Positions 1-7,930 of a DNA stretch of 64,000 nt are shown here, piece after piece. A model generated the notes under the pieces. The model did not search any database and had not been told where the DNA came from. It saw only the letters and a list, made by a program, of their open reading frames with translations. Each line of letters begins with the position of its first letter. The first letter of the stretch is position 1. Where the stretch lies: the NCBI GenBank assembly GCA_902793465.1, contig CADBDT010000005.1, forward strand, positions 23,377-87,376, read 5' to 3'. The stretch is from an uncultured Coriobacteriaceae bacterium (GTDB taxonomy: Bacteria > Actinomycetota > Coriobacteriia > Coriobacteriales > Atopobiaceae). The position numbers and the translations under genes were made by a program.

Positions 1-1
1 G

Positions 2-76
2 ATGCGTGACAACCTGCGATCGTGCGCGGGACCTGCGGATGCCGCCGACTTTATTGAACAGGTGGCTGGCGTGTAA
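2..76 (+). CDS. 3' end of an unidentified gene (partial, runs off the window start)
   Basis: A reading frame is open from the first base and ends at TAA 74-76, giving a C-terminal tail that reads MRDNLRSCAGPADAADF and then a short helix-like end. It is convergent with the SixA-CHAD gene that ends at 110. The composition and the Ala/Asp-rich ending look like a normal protein C-terminus, for example of a glycosyltransferase-like enzyme, but 24 residues are too few to assign a family. Confidence 0.4.
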   Translation: MRDNLRSCAGPADAADFIEQVAGV

Positions 77-109
77 GCGCGTAAGGGCCTTGCGTCAAAT
101 GCGGAATCC

Positions 110-1435
110 TTACGACAGCTGGGCGGACTCAAGAAGATTATTGAGAAGGGTCTCGTTCTGGCCAAACAACCGGTCGAGCTCGCGAACGACGGAATCGGGT
201 AGGTCCTGTTGCAGGAACTCGTCTATGAGCCTTATGTTTGCTCGCGCATCGCATATGGCACCCAGGTCGTCTTGGTGTGCGTTCATGTTCCTTGCAACGT
301 CCACGGCGTCTGTCCCAAGAACGCTTGCGGCGCGCTCCGCCACATACCGCACGCGCTTTGTGCGCTTGCGTACGTCGTGTGTTAGTTCGGCGTCAAACAA
401 ATCCAAGCTGACAAGGTCGTCCTTAACCGACTCGACCATGGCATCAAACCTTGCCTGGATCTCGCTCTTAGGAAGTCCGTGCTTTATGTAGCGCCTCTTC
501 CACACAACGCTTTTGCAGAGGAGCATGGCTCGCGTGAAGGACTCCGTTAGGCGCGGTGACGTGAGGGCCTTAAGGACTTCGCTGCGCTCGACAGATGCCT
601 CCTTCTTGCAGAGTTCAATAAGCTCGTTGGAGGAATCGGGATCGGAGCGCACCTGGTCCTCAAAAACGTCCAATTCGCGCAGACGCGAGGTATAGCCAAC
701 GATCTCCTTGAGGATTTCTTTTATCTCGGTATTTTGCTCCTTGTTCTGCCATGGCTTTATAAACGACACGAGGCTGCGCAAGGCGCGGGTGTTAGTGCGA
801 AATCGGTGGATTGTCTCAACGTCTTCGGGGTTTGCGATAAAAGCCCCCCGACGCTCCTCTATGGCCTCAGCCGTCTGCATAAGAGCCGCTTGGAGCCTTA
901 CGAGCGTGTTCCAATACCTGGACCTGGGACCCTGGACAAACCATAGGAGCCGTGCTTTGCCACACATTATCGACCTATCCCGCTCATCCATATCGGGGAA
1001 GTCAACTTCCAGGCAACCGAGGCCGCCGGTCGCAAACGACGGCGACGCACCCGCAAGCTTTTTTACTACTCTCTCCAAAAACGGCACGTGACCAACGGCA
1101 AAGATTGTCTCTTCGCAGCTGTCGTACAGTTCGGCAAGGAAGTCGGCGAGGTTTTGTCTCCAAAGGCTTTCGTGTTGCTCAATATCCTGGGCAAGAACAA
1201 CGTTACGCTCCGTTAGGACCCGGTGCAGGAGCCTGGCGGTTTCGTTTGTCCGTTTTGTTGGGCTTGCCCATAGTGCCACCGTGTCTGACGTTGTCTTATA
1301 GAGGCGTAGCATGCGGGGCAATTGCGCTTCGAGTGCCATAACGCCGGCCTCGGAGAGCGCTCTGTCGGCATCCTGCTGGCCAGCCTCGGCACGCATTGCC
1401 TTGCCATGTCGCATTACGATAAGAGTCTTCTTCAT
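110..1435 (-). CDS. SixA-type histidine phosphatase fused to a CHAD domain
   Basis: A 441-residue protein in two parts. Residues 1-170 are a histidine phosphatase domain: RHGKAM at 9-14 holds the phosphate-accepting His, and the second His is in the AVGHVPF segment. Residues about 190-441 are an alpha-helical CHAD domain, recognisable from repeated basic helices such as IHRFRTNTRALRSL and DVRKRTKRVRYVAE. CHAD domains bind polyphosphate and SixA-type enzymes remove phosphate from phosphohistidine or other phosphoesters, so a role in polyphosphate or phosphorelay metabolism is inferred. The chosen ATG begins MKKTLIVMRHG and is preceded by AGGGGGAAC; a longer upstream frame lacks a convincing start. 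Cytoplasmic, apparently monocistronic. Confidence 0.85.
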   Translation of the reverse strand: MKKTLIVMRHGKAMRAEAGQQDADRALSEAGVMALEAQLPRMLRLYKTTSDTVALWASPTKRTNETARLLHRVLTERNVVLAQDIEQHESLWRQNLADFLAELYDSCEETIFAVGHVPFLERVVKKLAGASPSFATGGLGCLEVDFPDMDERDRSIMCGKARLLWFVQGPRSRYWNTLVRLQAALMQTAEAIEERRGAFIANPEDVETIHRFRTNTRALRSLVSFIKPWQNKEQNTEIKEILKEIVGYTSRLRELDVFEDQVRSDPDSSNELIELCKKEASVERSEVLKALTSPRLTESFTRAMLLCKSVVWKRRYIKHGLPKSEIQARFDAMVESVKDDLVSLDLFDAELTHDVRKRTKRVRYVAERAASVLGTDAVDVARNMNAHQDDLGAICDARANIRLIDEFLQQDLPDSVVRELDRLFGQNETLLNNLLESAQLS

Positions 1436-1525
1436 GGTGTTCCCCCTGCTCGCCCAGGAAAAGCGTGCCTCCAATTTGACCAAGCTCATCATATCATGCG
1501 TGCGAGTCTGCGTTGTTGCTGTTGG

Positions 1526-1555
1526 CCTATCAAGAGGGAGTACCCCTTTGAGAGG
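1526..1555. repeat. Short hairpin of the GGGAGTACCCC family
   Basis: Imperfect inverted repeat CTATCAAGAGGG / CCCCTTTGAGAGG around an AGTA centre. It is the first of many intergenic hairpins in this window sharing a GGGAGTA-CCCC core; closest in sequence to the copy at 47255-47283. Confidence 0.6.
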
Positions 1556-1568
1556 TCAATCCATACGC

Positions 1569-1574
1569 TATAAT
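1569..1574 (+). promoter_or_regulatory. Probable -10 box for the small Nif11-like gene
   Basis: A perfect TATAAT lies 41 nt before the ATG at 1616. A weak -35 (TTGAGA, 15 nt upstream) lies in the right arm of the preceding hairpin, so the hairpin and the promoter overlap. Confidence 0.5.
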
Positions 1575-1615
1575 GAACGGCCAATACGTGTTCGAGCAAT
1601 AGAAGGAGAAGTACT

Positions 1616-1798
1616 ATGTCCAAGAGGGAGTACAAGAAGTTCATGCGTGCCATTAGCGACGACGTGCAGCTTGGCCAAAAGCTTCGCGAGCGCGTTGCCG
1701 AGGCAGGCGACACCAATGCCGTTGACGCGACCGTGGAGTTTGCGCGCCGTCACGGCTTTGATGTAGACGCCATGGACGTGCGCAGCGCACGTAACTAG
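1616..1798 (+). CDS. Nif11-like small protein with no core peptide
   Basis: A 60-residue protein that is almost entirely a Nif11-type domain: YKKFMRAISDDVQLGQKL near the N-terminus, then a linker, then VEFARRHGFDVDAMD, the usual second half of the domain. In RiPP precursors this domain is the leader and is followed by a Gly-Gly and a core, but here the protein ends about ten residues after the domain and has no GG and no Cys. The ribosome site AGAAGGAG sits 7 nt before ATG. The next gene downstream (1878) is homologous to a gene in the radical SAM/Nif11 cluster at 11.8-14.7 kb, which supports the leader-like assignment. It may act in trans or be a remnant. Confidence 0.65.
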   Translation: MSKREYKKFMRAISDDVQLGQKLRERVAEAGDTNAVDATVEFARRHGFDVDAMDVRSARN

Positions 1799-1877
1799 TC
1801 TGCCCGCCACTTACAATGGTGCGGCGAGGATACGGGGCAAAGTCGCTGCGCGTCTGAATACAAACGAAGGCGTACGC

Positions 1878-2897
1878 ATGAGAAAACCCGGACAGATGGA
1901 GGCGTTTGACGCCCTTTACACCATTGCGGCCAAAGACGGCCGAGAAGAGGCGTTGTTTGGCAACAGCTTTGGGTTGGCGCGGGGCGTGTACGAACGCACG
2001 CTCATAGGGAGCGGCTATCCTACGGCATACCTCGAGTTCCCCCTTTTGGGCGAACCATGCTTCGACTTGCTGTCGGTACACGCCAGCGTGGAGACTGGCT
2101 CGCGGTTTGCGCCCGGGGCGGGCTTTGGGTATCAAGGCATGTTCGACTGGTTTGCGGGCATTCCCAAACAGGGCAAAAGAGCAAGCTGCGGGATAGAGCT
2201 CGACACCTCGACGGGCGAGACGGAGCGTGCGGGCGTCTATCTGCAGCAGCGCGATCGCCAAGAGCTGGTGGCGCCGTTTTTAGGGAGCATTGGCGAGGCC
2301 GCACGTGCGCAGTCGTACCAGGATGTGCTCTCTCGCATGCCCGAGGCATGGCCGCCTTCCTATGTGGGACTGTTCCCAGGGCGACCTGGCACGCCGATGC
2401 GGATTGGCGGCTACATGGCCGATCGTGAGCTGATGCGCTGCGCAAACGACCCTGCGTATCTGGGCGATTGCTTCCGCAAGATCGGCTTCGACTCCTTCGA
2501 TGAGCCCATGCTCGAGCGCTGCGCCGAGTTCATGCGGCTTGCCCCTTCGATCGACTTCCAGTTCGACATTATGCCGGATGGCTCGCTGAGCGACACGTTT
2601 GGCTTGTCTCTGTCGTTCAACGAGACCATACCGCGCGAGGCCCATGCATGCATGGATTCCGGCTACGGCGCAACGGTTATGCGGGCACTCCAGAACTGGG
2701 GGCTTGTCGACGATCGCTGGAAGATGATCGCCGGTGCCGCGTTTGCCCGGCATGTTGGCTACGAGCGCGATGACGGTACGGAAGGACGCTTTGCTCTGTG
2801 CATTCTGTTCAACTATGCCAAGGTGAAGTTCTGTGCCTGCGAGCCGCAACCTGCCAAGTTTTACCTCACCTGTGCCGCCGGCGACGTGGAGGCGTGA
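1878..2897 (+). CDS. Unassigned 'family X' protein, paralogue of the RiPP-cluster gene at 13480-14409
   Basis: A 339-residue soluble protein, with GAAGG upstream of the ATG. It carries no motif I can name, but it aligns by eye with the protein at 13480-14409 over its last 250 residues: SYQDVLSRMPEA...YVGLFPGRPG against GLLDVIERLPQG...IGAMARPGEE, SIDFQFDIMPDGSL against DMEWMGVNLDLDERG, and LFNYAKVKFCACEPQPAKFY against ISHYKLGFENGKVSEAKAYL near the end. Both genes lie directly downstream of a Nif11-type peptide gene, here after a 79-nt gap. An enzyme acting on the peptide, or a binding protein for it, is inferred. The alternating beta-strand look and conserved Lys/Tyr pair recall ABBA-fold prenyltransferases, but that is only a guess. 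Confidence 0.6.
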   Translation: MRKPGQMEAFDALYTIAAKDGREEALFGNSFGLARGVYERTLIGSGYPTAYLEFPLLGEPCFDLLSVHASVETGSRFAPGAGFGYQGMFDWFAGIPKQGKRASCGIELDTSTGETERAGVYLQQRDRQELVAPFLGSIGEAARAQSYQDVLSRMPEAWPPSYVGLFPGRPGTPMRIGGYMADRELMRCANDPAYLGDCFRKIGFDSFDEPMLERCAEFMRLAPSIDFQFDIMPDGSLSDTFGLSLSFNETIPREAHACMDSGYGATVMRALQNWGLVDDRWKMIAGAAFARHVGYERDDGTEGRFALCILFNYAKVKFCACEPQPAKFYLTCAAGDVEA

Positions 2898-2963
2898 GGT
2901 TTTCCGTGGATGGCCATAGCTCTCTTTGCACCGGCCTTCACCGATTCTAGTCCGTGGTTCGGG

Positions 2964-3488
2964 CTAGCCAGACACGACCTTTTCGAACTTGAACAGGCCG
3001 CCATCCTCGCCAGGGTAGTCCCCGGCCTCGTCCTGAGGGAATTGCGGGTCGGAGTGGCGGTCGTTGTAGTACTCGGTAATGTGGAAGCCGCACTTGTTTA
3101 TGTAGAAGTGGATGTTGCGCCTCTCGTGGTAGGGCGTGACGAGCTCCCATCGCTCGGCGTCGGGATACCGCGCCTCGATTGCCTGCCAGGCGGCATACCC
3201 AAGGTGCTCGTTCTGGTGCTCGGGGTCCACGAAGATGAAATCGAGCAGCTTGCTGGGACCCTCTCCGGTAACGATGGCTCCGCCGATGAGCTCGCCGTCG
3301 CACATGATATGCAGAGCCTCGGCCCCCGAGGTGGCAAGGGACTCGTCCATGTCACGCTCGGGCGGGATGACCTCGGGAAAGTCGGGAAATGCCTCGGTTG
3401 CGGCCAGCGTGAACGCCCGTTGTAGGTGCTGCTTGAACGCGGATATGTCATTCGGATGGACTGGTTCGAGCGTAACGTTGCGTGCCAT
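2964..3488 (-). CDS. GNAT-family N-acetyltransferase
   Basis: A 174-residue protein with a GNAT fold pattern: an acidic N-terminal helix region, the strand LIGGAIVTGEG, the core strand LDFIFVDPEHQNEHLGYAAW that normally carries the acetyl-CoA binding loop (here the canonical R-x-x-G-x-G/A is degenerate), and the C-terminal HFYINKCGFHITEYYN, the usual N-x-x-a-x-x-F-Y-x-x-x-G-F region. The substrate is not predictable. The ATG follows AGGAGGCCAC, and a minus-strand TATAAT lies near 3524-3529. It is convergent with the family X gene upstream on the map. Confidence 0.8.
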   Translation of the reverse strand: MARNVTLEPVHPNDISAFKQHLQRAFTLAATEAFPDFPEVIPPERDMDESLATSGAEALHIMCDGELIGGAIVTGEGPSKLLDFIFVDPEHQNEHLGYAAWQAIEARYPDAERWELVTPYHERRNIHFYINKCGFHITEYYNDRHSDPQFPQDEAGDYPGEDGGLFKFEKVVSG

Positions 3489-3602
3489 GTGGCCTCCTGC
3501 CAGGCGTTGGTGTGCGTGGAGAGATTATACCTTGACCGACGTCACGAGAACGTGTTCTTGGGGTAGTGTTAAAGGGCTGCGATTCGACTGCGGAGGGAAG
3601 AC

Positions 3603-3812
3603 ATGCGCATTAGATGGGTTGACGGGTGCGAGGTAAGCGTCATAGCTCGTGACGGCCAGACGACAATATCTGCCAACAGGGAGGGCATGCTCACTTTGGC
3701 CAACATCCTCACGGACCTCGCGGACGAGCAGCCCGGTGCCCACGTTCATCTGGACGAGCACAATTGCCTCGAGGATGGCTCAAACGAGCTGGTTGTCGAG
3801 CACATTCCCTGA
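3603..3812 (+). CDS. Imm32-like small protein
   Basis: A 69-residue protein whose sequence follows the Imm32 family pattern: an N-terminal beta hairpin, NREGMLTLANILTDLAD, then HVHLDEHNCLEDGSNELV and a short end. In polymorphic toxin systems this family is annotated as immunity, but it is also widespread as a stand-alone gene. No toxin gene lies next to it here (neighbours are two GNATs on the other strand), so an immunity role is not supported by context. GGAGGGAAG precedes the ATG. Confidence 0.65.
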   Translation: MRIRWVDGCEVSVIARDGQTTISANREGMLTLANILTDLADEQPGAHVHLDEHNCLEDGSNELVVEHIP

Positions 3813-3873
3813 GGTCACGGTTTTCGGCGCTTTTACCGGTTTCCGCCATGCAGGAGCCTCTGCCGCACGCTCA

Positions 3874-4401
3874 CTACAGGACTCGCTCCATTACCACAAA
3901 GGGAACGCATGGGTCGTCCTCCAGACCCGCGTCCAGCACGTCCTCGCCAACAATCACAAAGCCCTCGCTTTGGTAGAGCGCTATGGCGGGCAGGTTGTTG
4001 GCCGTTGCGTCGAGCCTGGCGCAGCGCATGCCGCGCTCGCGTGCCATGCTTAGGCAGGCGCGCAGCAACTGACGAGAGAGGCCCTTTCGGCGCCAGCCGT
4101 CGCGTATTACCAGCAGGTGGATGACCGCCACGAGCTCGTCGGGAACGCTAACTTGGTACGACAGGCTGCCGTAGTCGTGGCCAAGGTCGTGGTCGATTCC
4201 CACGCAACCCAACAGCATGCCGTCCTTCTGGGCCACAAGCATGCCCCCGTCTTGGACTAGGCCGCAAACGAACTCGGGCGTGGGATGGCCGCCCGACCGC
4301 CAGCGACAGTCGTATGGTGTGCCTACCATCGCGTCGGCCGTCGAGCGATAGAGCGCAATAATGCTGCTTAGGTCTTGGTCCGTGGCTTGTCGAATGCGCA
4401 T
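3874..4401 (-). CDS. GNAT-family N-acetyltransferase
   Basis: A 175-residue single-domain GNAT. It begins MRIRQATDQDLSSIIALYR, the common first strand-helix, continues through HLLVIRDGWRRKGLSRQLLR with the RRKGLS acetyl-CoA loop (motif A), and ends with ATANNLPAIALYQSEGF, the motif-B helix and strand. The substrate is unknown. The start is supported by AAGAGGAG upstream of the ATG. It is followed on the same strand only by the Imm32-like gene in opposite orientation, so it is probably transcribed alone or with the DUF362 gene upstream (45 nt away). Confidence 0.85.
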   Translation of the reverse strand: MRIRQATDQDLSSIIALYRSTADAMVGTPYDCRWRSGGHPTPEFVCGLVQDGGMLVAQKDGMLLGCVGIDHDLGHDYGSLSYQVSVPDELVAVIHLLVIRDGWRRKGLSRQLLRACLSMARERGMRCARLDATANNLPAIALYQSEGFVIVGEDVLDAGLEDDPCVPFVVMERVL

Positions 4402-4445
4402 TTAGACTCCTCTTCCCAAAGCTAGTGGGTCTTCCGAGCTCCAAG

Positions 4446-5513
4446 TCATTGCTCCAACAGTGCCTTCGCTATGGCTTCGGCCGTGGGCGGGCATCCCCTA
4501 ACGCACGTGCTGGCTCCCGCGCAGCAGCGTCCGATTCCCAGTCCGTCAAGCTCACGACCCCGCCACCCCTGACCGATGTATATGCTGTTGCCCGATGTTT
4601 CACCGCTTGCGTACAGTGCGCGGACGAGCGAGGCAAAGCAGGCCGAGCACGCCTGGCGCTCATGCACCCCGTGCGTAAGGCGGGCGACGGTACCGGCAGG
4701 AGGGGAGTAGGGCTCTGCGTCGGTCGGCTCGTTGAGCATAACAAGGTCGTCCTCGGACCAGTGGGCCTTGCCAGCTCCATACTCTTGGGCCAAACGAACG
4801 TAGGGCACCTCGTCCAGGCCCAGTCCCATGAGCGCGCACCCATAGGCGTCAATTTGCACGGCATCTGTCCCGGCAAACATGCGATTGGTCTGCACGGGCG
4901 TTCCGCCTTCCTCGAAGCAGAGGTCGCCGCAAATGCTGTCCACCACCACGAGGCCGGGGCGCAGCGCGGCGCCAAGGGCGGCTATGGGCTTGGTGAGGCC
5001 CATGGCGTGGAAGCGGCGCTTCTCTCGGTCGGGAATGCATCCCTTGAGGTTCTTGAGCGCGCAGGTCATGCGCGTCTGACAATGGCCCTTGAGCACGGGA
5101 AGATCCACCAGCAGGCTGGCATCCAGCGCCCTTGCGCATAGTGACATGGGACCCACTGCCGTCTGCACCGCTCGGGCCTTGTCTGCCTTGAGGTCATAGA
5201 ACGGCACGTCGTAGCGCTTGCAAACCTCATCGTAGCCCGCCGTGCGCATGGCGCGCAAGGTCTTGTCGCCAATCCAGCTGCTCTCTATTACGCTTATGTC
5301 TTGCACGCCGCACGCGCGAAAGTACTCTATGCAGCCACTCAAGACGCCGGGATGCGTTACTGCGCCGGACTCGGGTGCGCTGGAAAGCACGAGGTTGGGT
5401 TTGAGTGCAACCGACCCATTGCACGGCACGAGTGATATGGCGTCGCATGCCTGGAGCAGTCGCATGGTCATGTAGTGCGCGTCCGTGCCGTATATTTGCC
5501 AAATCGCTCCCAT
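4446..5513 (-). CDS. DUF362-domain protein with Cys-rich C-terminus
   Basis: A 355-residue DUF362 protein. Diagnostic stretches are ALKPNLVLSS near residue 40, LVDLPVLKGHCQTRMTCALK, KNLKGCIPDREK and FAGTDAVQIDAYGCALMG, all typical of the family. The C-terminal 90 residues hold Cys clusters (QACSACFASL, GRCCAGASTCVRGCPP), so an iron-sulfur or other metal site is likely. Family members are poorly characterised; many are fused to ferredoxin domains. The ATG at 5513 (MGAIWQIYGTDAHYM) has GGAGGC upstream; the frame stays open 79 codons further, but those residues are not protein-like and the -10-like TATACT lies inside that stretch. Confidence 0.8.
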   Translation of the reverse strand: MGAIWQIYGTDAHYMTMRLLQACDAISLVPCNGSVALKPNLVLSSAPESGAVTHPGVLSGCIEYFRACGVQDISVIESSWIGDKTLRAMRTAGYDEVCKRYDVPFYDLKADKARAVQTAVGPMSLCARALDASLLVDLPVLKGHCQTRMTCALKNLKGCIPDREKRRFHAMGLTKPIAALGAALRPGLVVVDSICGDLCFEEGGTPVQTNRMFAGTDAVQIDAYGCALMGLGLDEVPYVRLAQEYGAGKAHWSEDDLVMLNEPTDAEPYSPPAGTVARLTHGVHERQACSACFASLVRALYASGETSGNSIYIGQGWRGRELDGLGIGRCCAGASTCVRGCPPTAEAIAKALLEQ

Positions 5514-5840
5514 GCGAATGCCTCCGCTCCTCAGGTTCCCACGCATTGGAATCATAGTATAAAAGGACATCATGGACGGGGTGTCGTTCCCAAGGCGTGA
5601 TTGTCGCGCCTTTATCACGTTCTTCTTGGAAATAACAGTCTTGCATTGCACGTGTTTGGACTGTTGCTCATGTTTAGCATTCCCATGCCAGCGGGATTCG
5701 ACATATTCCATTTCCTGGGAGGGAACTAGTCGCCCCTGCTCAAACGACATTTGGCTCGTGGAGGCCGCTTGGGAGTTTGCTAGCGATGCACGCTAGTCGT
5801 GCGTGCTACCATAAAAAGCAACCGAGTCGAAAGGAGTCAC

Positions 5841-7310
5841 ATGAAAAAGAGCAGGTACGGTATATTTTTGGCCACCCTGCTGGCCATTCTTCTGGCGTTT
5901 GGCCCGCTCGTAGGGTGCTCCTCGCAGGTGGGTAGCGCGTCTGGGGGCAGCCAGGCTGCGTCTGCCGCAGGCAGTGCGTCTGCAGATGGCCAGAGCACGC
6001 AATCCGCGGGAGCTACCGCCAAGACCTCCGAATACGCGGACGCTTGGAAGCCACGCGATGGCTACACGCTCAAGAAGGTCGTGGCCGTGAGCCGGCACAA
6101 CCTGCGCGCCCCGCAGGAGAAGGACATGGAGGAGCTAAGCAAGTCCACGACGCACAACTGGATCTCCTGGTCCTCCAACGGCAGCGAGCTAACCGTAAAG
6201 GGTGGGGTCGCCGAGACCATAATGGGCGAGTTCTTCCGCAAGTGGCTGGAAAACGAGAAGCTCATTCCACAGAACTACATGCCCGCCGAGGGAGAGGTGC
6301 GCTTCTATGCGAACCCACGCCAGCGCACGCTCGCAACGGCGCAGTTCTTCTCCACAGGTCTTCTGCCCGTGGCGAACGCTACCGTTGAGTACCACGGAGA
6401 GTACGATTCCCGCGACCCGACCTTCATGCCCCGCTTTGGGTACGTGAGCGGCAGCTACACGGATGCGGCGTCCAAGGAGATCGCGGCGCAGGGTGGCGAC
6501 AAGGGCCTCGCCGGAGTCGACGCCGACCTGCAGGAGAGCTACGACCTTATCCAAGAGGTTCTCGACTACAAGAACTCGCCGGCATACAAGGCCGGCGAGG
6601 CCAAGGACCTAAAGGTCGGAGATGCAAAGTATACGATCGAGCTCGACAAGGAGCCGGCCGTGTCCGGTTCCCTAAAGACGGCAAACAGCCTTTCCGACGC
6701 CCTTACGCTGCAGTACTACGAGGCCGACACCATTGCCGACGCGTCCTTTGGCAAGGAGCTCTCCTACGAGCAGTGGCAGAAGATCGCGTCCGTAAAGAAC
6801 GCGTACGGCGACCGTCGCTACAACTCCAAGCTTGTGGGCGTGGACTGCGCGCGCCTGCTTGTTTCCGAGGTCTCGAGCGAGCTGGGCAAGGACAACCTCC
6901 GCTTCTCGTTCCTGTGCGGTCACGACTCCAACCAATCGAGCTTCCTGCATGCGTTGGGCGTAAAGAGCTACGACTTGCCCAGCACCATCGAGACGAAGAC
7001 CCCCATTGGCGGCAAGATTCTGTTTGAGGTATGGGAAAACGCCTCGGGCGAGCAGTTCTGCAACATTCGCTACGTGTATGCCACAGCCGATCAGGTGCGC
7101 AACCTCGACCTGCTTTCTCTTACAAACACTCCAGCTTCGTACGACCTCGAGTTTGAGGGCATTAGCCGCGGCTCCAACGGGCTCTACGCGCTTGCCGACG
7201 TCAAGAAGCTCCTCTCCGACACCGTGGCTGCCTACGACAAGCTTCCGACCGACTACCCCGACCAGTCTGGCCAGGCCGACCAGGTCCAGCAACTGGACCA
7301 AGCCGCGTAG
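5841..7310 (+). CDS. Secreted histidine acid phosphatase (phytase/glucose-1-phosphatase type) lipoprotein
   Basis: A 489-residue exported lipoprotein. Residues 1-28 form a signal peptide ending in a lipobox (LVGCSS), followed by a low-complexity Ser/Ala/Gly linker. The mature domain has the clade-2 histidine acid phosphatase signature RHNLRAP (nucleophilic His) after VVAVS, and the C-terminal catalytic HD in FLCGHDSNQSSFLH. The family hydrolyses phosphomonoesters such as phytate or sugar phosphates outside the membrane, here anchored to the cell surface. The end of the protein is Gln/Ala-rich. The start at MKKSRYG is preceded by AAAGGAG; the longer frame would add 14 residues ahead of the signal peptide. 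Confidence 0.9.
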   Translation: MKKSRYGIFLATLLAILLAFGPLVGCSSQVGSASGGSQAASAAGSASADGQSTQSAGATAKTSEYADAWKPRDGYTLKKVVAVSRHNLRAPQEKDMEELSKSTTHNWISWSSNGSELTVKGGVAETIMGEFFRKWLENEKLIPQNYMPAEGEVRFYANPRQRTLATAQFFSTGLLPVANATVEYHGEYDSRDPTFMPRFGYVSGSYTDAASKEIAAQGGDKGLAGVDADLQESYDLIQEVLDYKNSPAYKAGEAKDLKVGDAKYTIELDKEPAVSGSLKTANSLSDALTLQYYEADTIADASFGKELSYEQWQKIASVKNAYGDRRYNSKLVGVDCARLLVSEVSSELGKDNLRFSFLCGHDSNQSSFLHALGVKSYDLPSTIETKTPIGGKILFEVWENASGEQFCNIRYVYATADQVRNLDLLSLTNTPASYDLEFEGISRGSNGLYALADVKKLLSDTVAAYDKLPTDYPDQSGQADQVQQLDQAA

Positions 7311-7387
7311 GGAGCTTTGGGCCACTGAACCCATTGCGATGCACATAGGTCAATACTGCGCTAGACCTTCCGAAAACGAGGTGGACA

Positions 7388-7477
7388 AAGGGGATACTCC
7401 TTCCAGTGTGCGTCGCTCATAGCGCGCTCATGATGTGATGGGTTGCTCGCGACATACGCTGGAGGGAGTATCCCCTT
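7388..7477. repeat. Hairpin element, GGGGATACTCC / GGGAGTATCCCC
   Basis: Inverted repeat with arms AAGGGGATACTCCTTCCAG (7388-7406) and CTGGAGGGAGTATCCCCTT (7459-7477), separated by about 50 nt. It lies just downstream of the phosphatase gene and may serve as its transcription terminator. Confidence 0.7.
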
Positions 7478-7540
7478 CGTGCACCCTACGCCACCAAGCG
7501 GTGCCGCGCGGCCTGTCCAAGGCTAGGCCGCACGACACAA

Positions 7541-7704
7541 AAAAGTGTACATTCTTTGGGCTGGCGATTGCTGCCAACAGGCCTTTTGCAAAACGAGGTC
7601 CAAAGAATGTGCACCTCGTATTTTATGAGGTGCACATTCTTCGCGTCGAATATTGCAAAAGGCCTGTTGGTATCCAGAGACGGGCAAAAGAATGTACACA
7701 TTTT
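7541..7704. repeat. Nested palindrome D1 (GTGTACATTCTTT arms)
   Basis: Three nested inverted repeats: outer GTGTACATTCTTT / AAAGAATGTACAC, middle CCAACAGGCCTTTTGC / GCAAAAGGCCTGTTGG, inner AAGAATGTGCACCTCG / TGAGGTGCACATTCTT around TATTTTA. The same architecture recurs at 63213-63380 and, with different arms, at 39770-39967. Together with the hairpin before it, this fills the gene-free stretch 7311-7930. Confidence 0.85.
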
Positions 7705-7930
7705 CCGAGCCTCCCTCACGGGCTAGGCTCCCTAGAGGTCGACCTTGCTAAAACCTTCTGCTAGATTATCCAAATACGCCTTGAACTTAGGGCGAGACTC
7801 CTGTTTCCACCTCACGCAGTGTGCTTTCTTTCAGCCAGGCGGTTGTTCCCGCAGCAGCGCAAGCCGTGGCGTTGCGCTACACTGGTAACAAACGTCGCAA
7901 CGTTTACTGCTGGAGCGAGGCAGGCCTGCT

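Noticed and set aside
3603..3812. Toxin-immunity locus
   Set aside because: The Imm32-like protein has no adjacent toxin; both neighbours are ordinary GNATs.
7435..7764. 109-codon frame in the D1 palindrome
   Set aside because: It reads through inverted repeats and the same palindrome elsewhere has no matching frame; no ribosome site.
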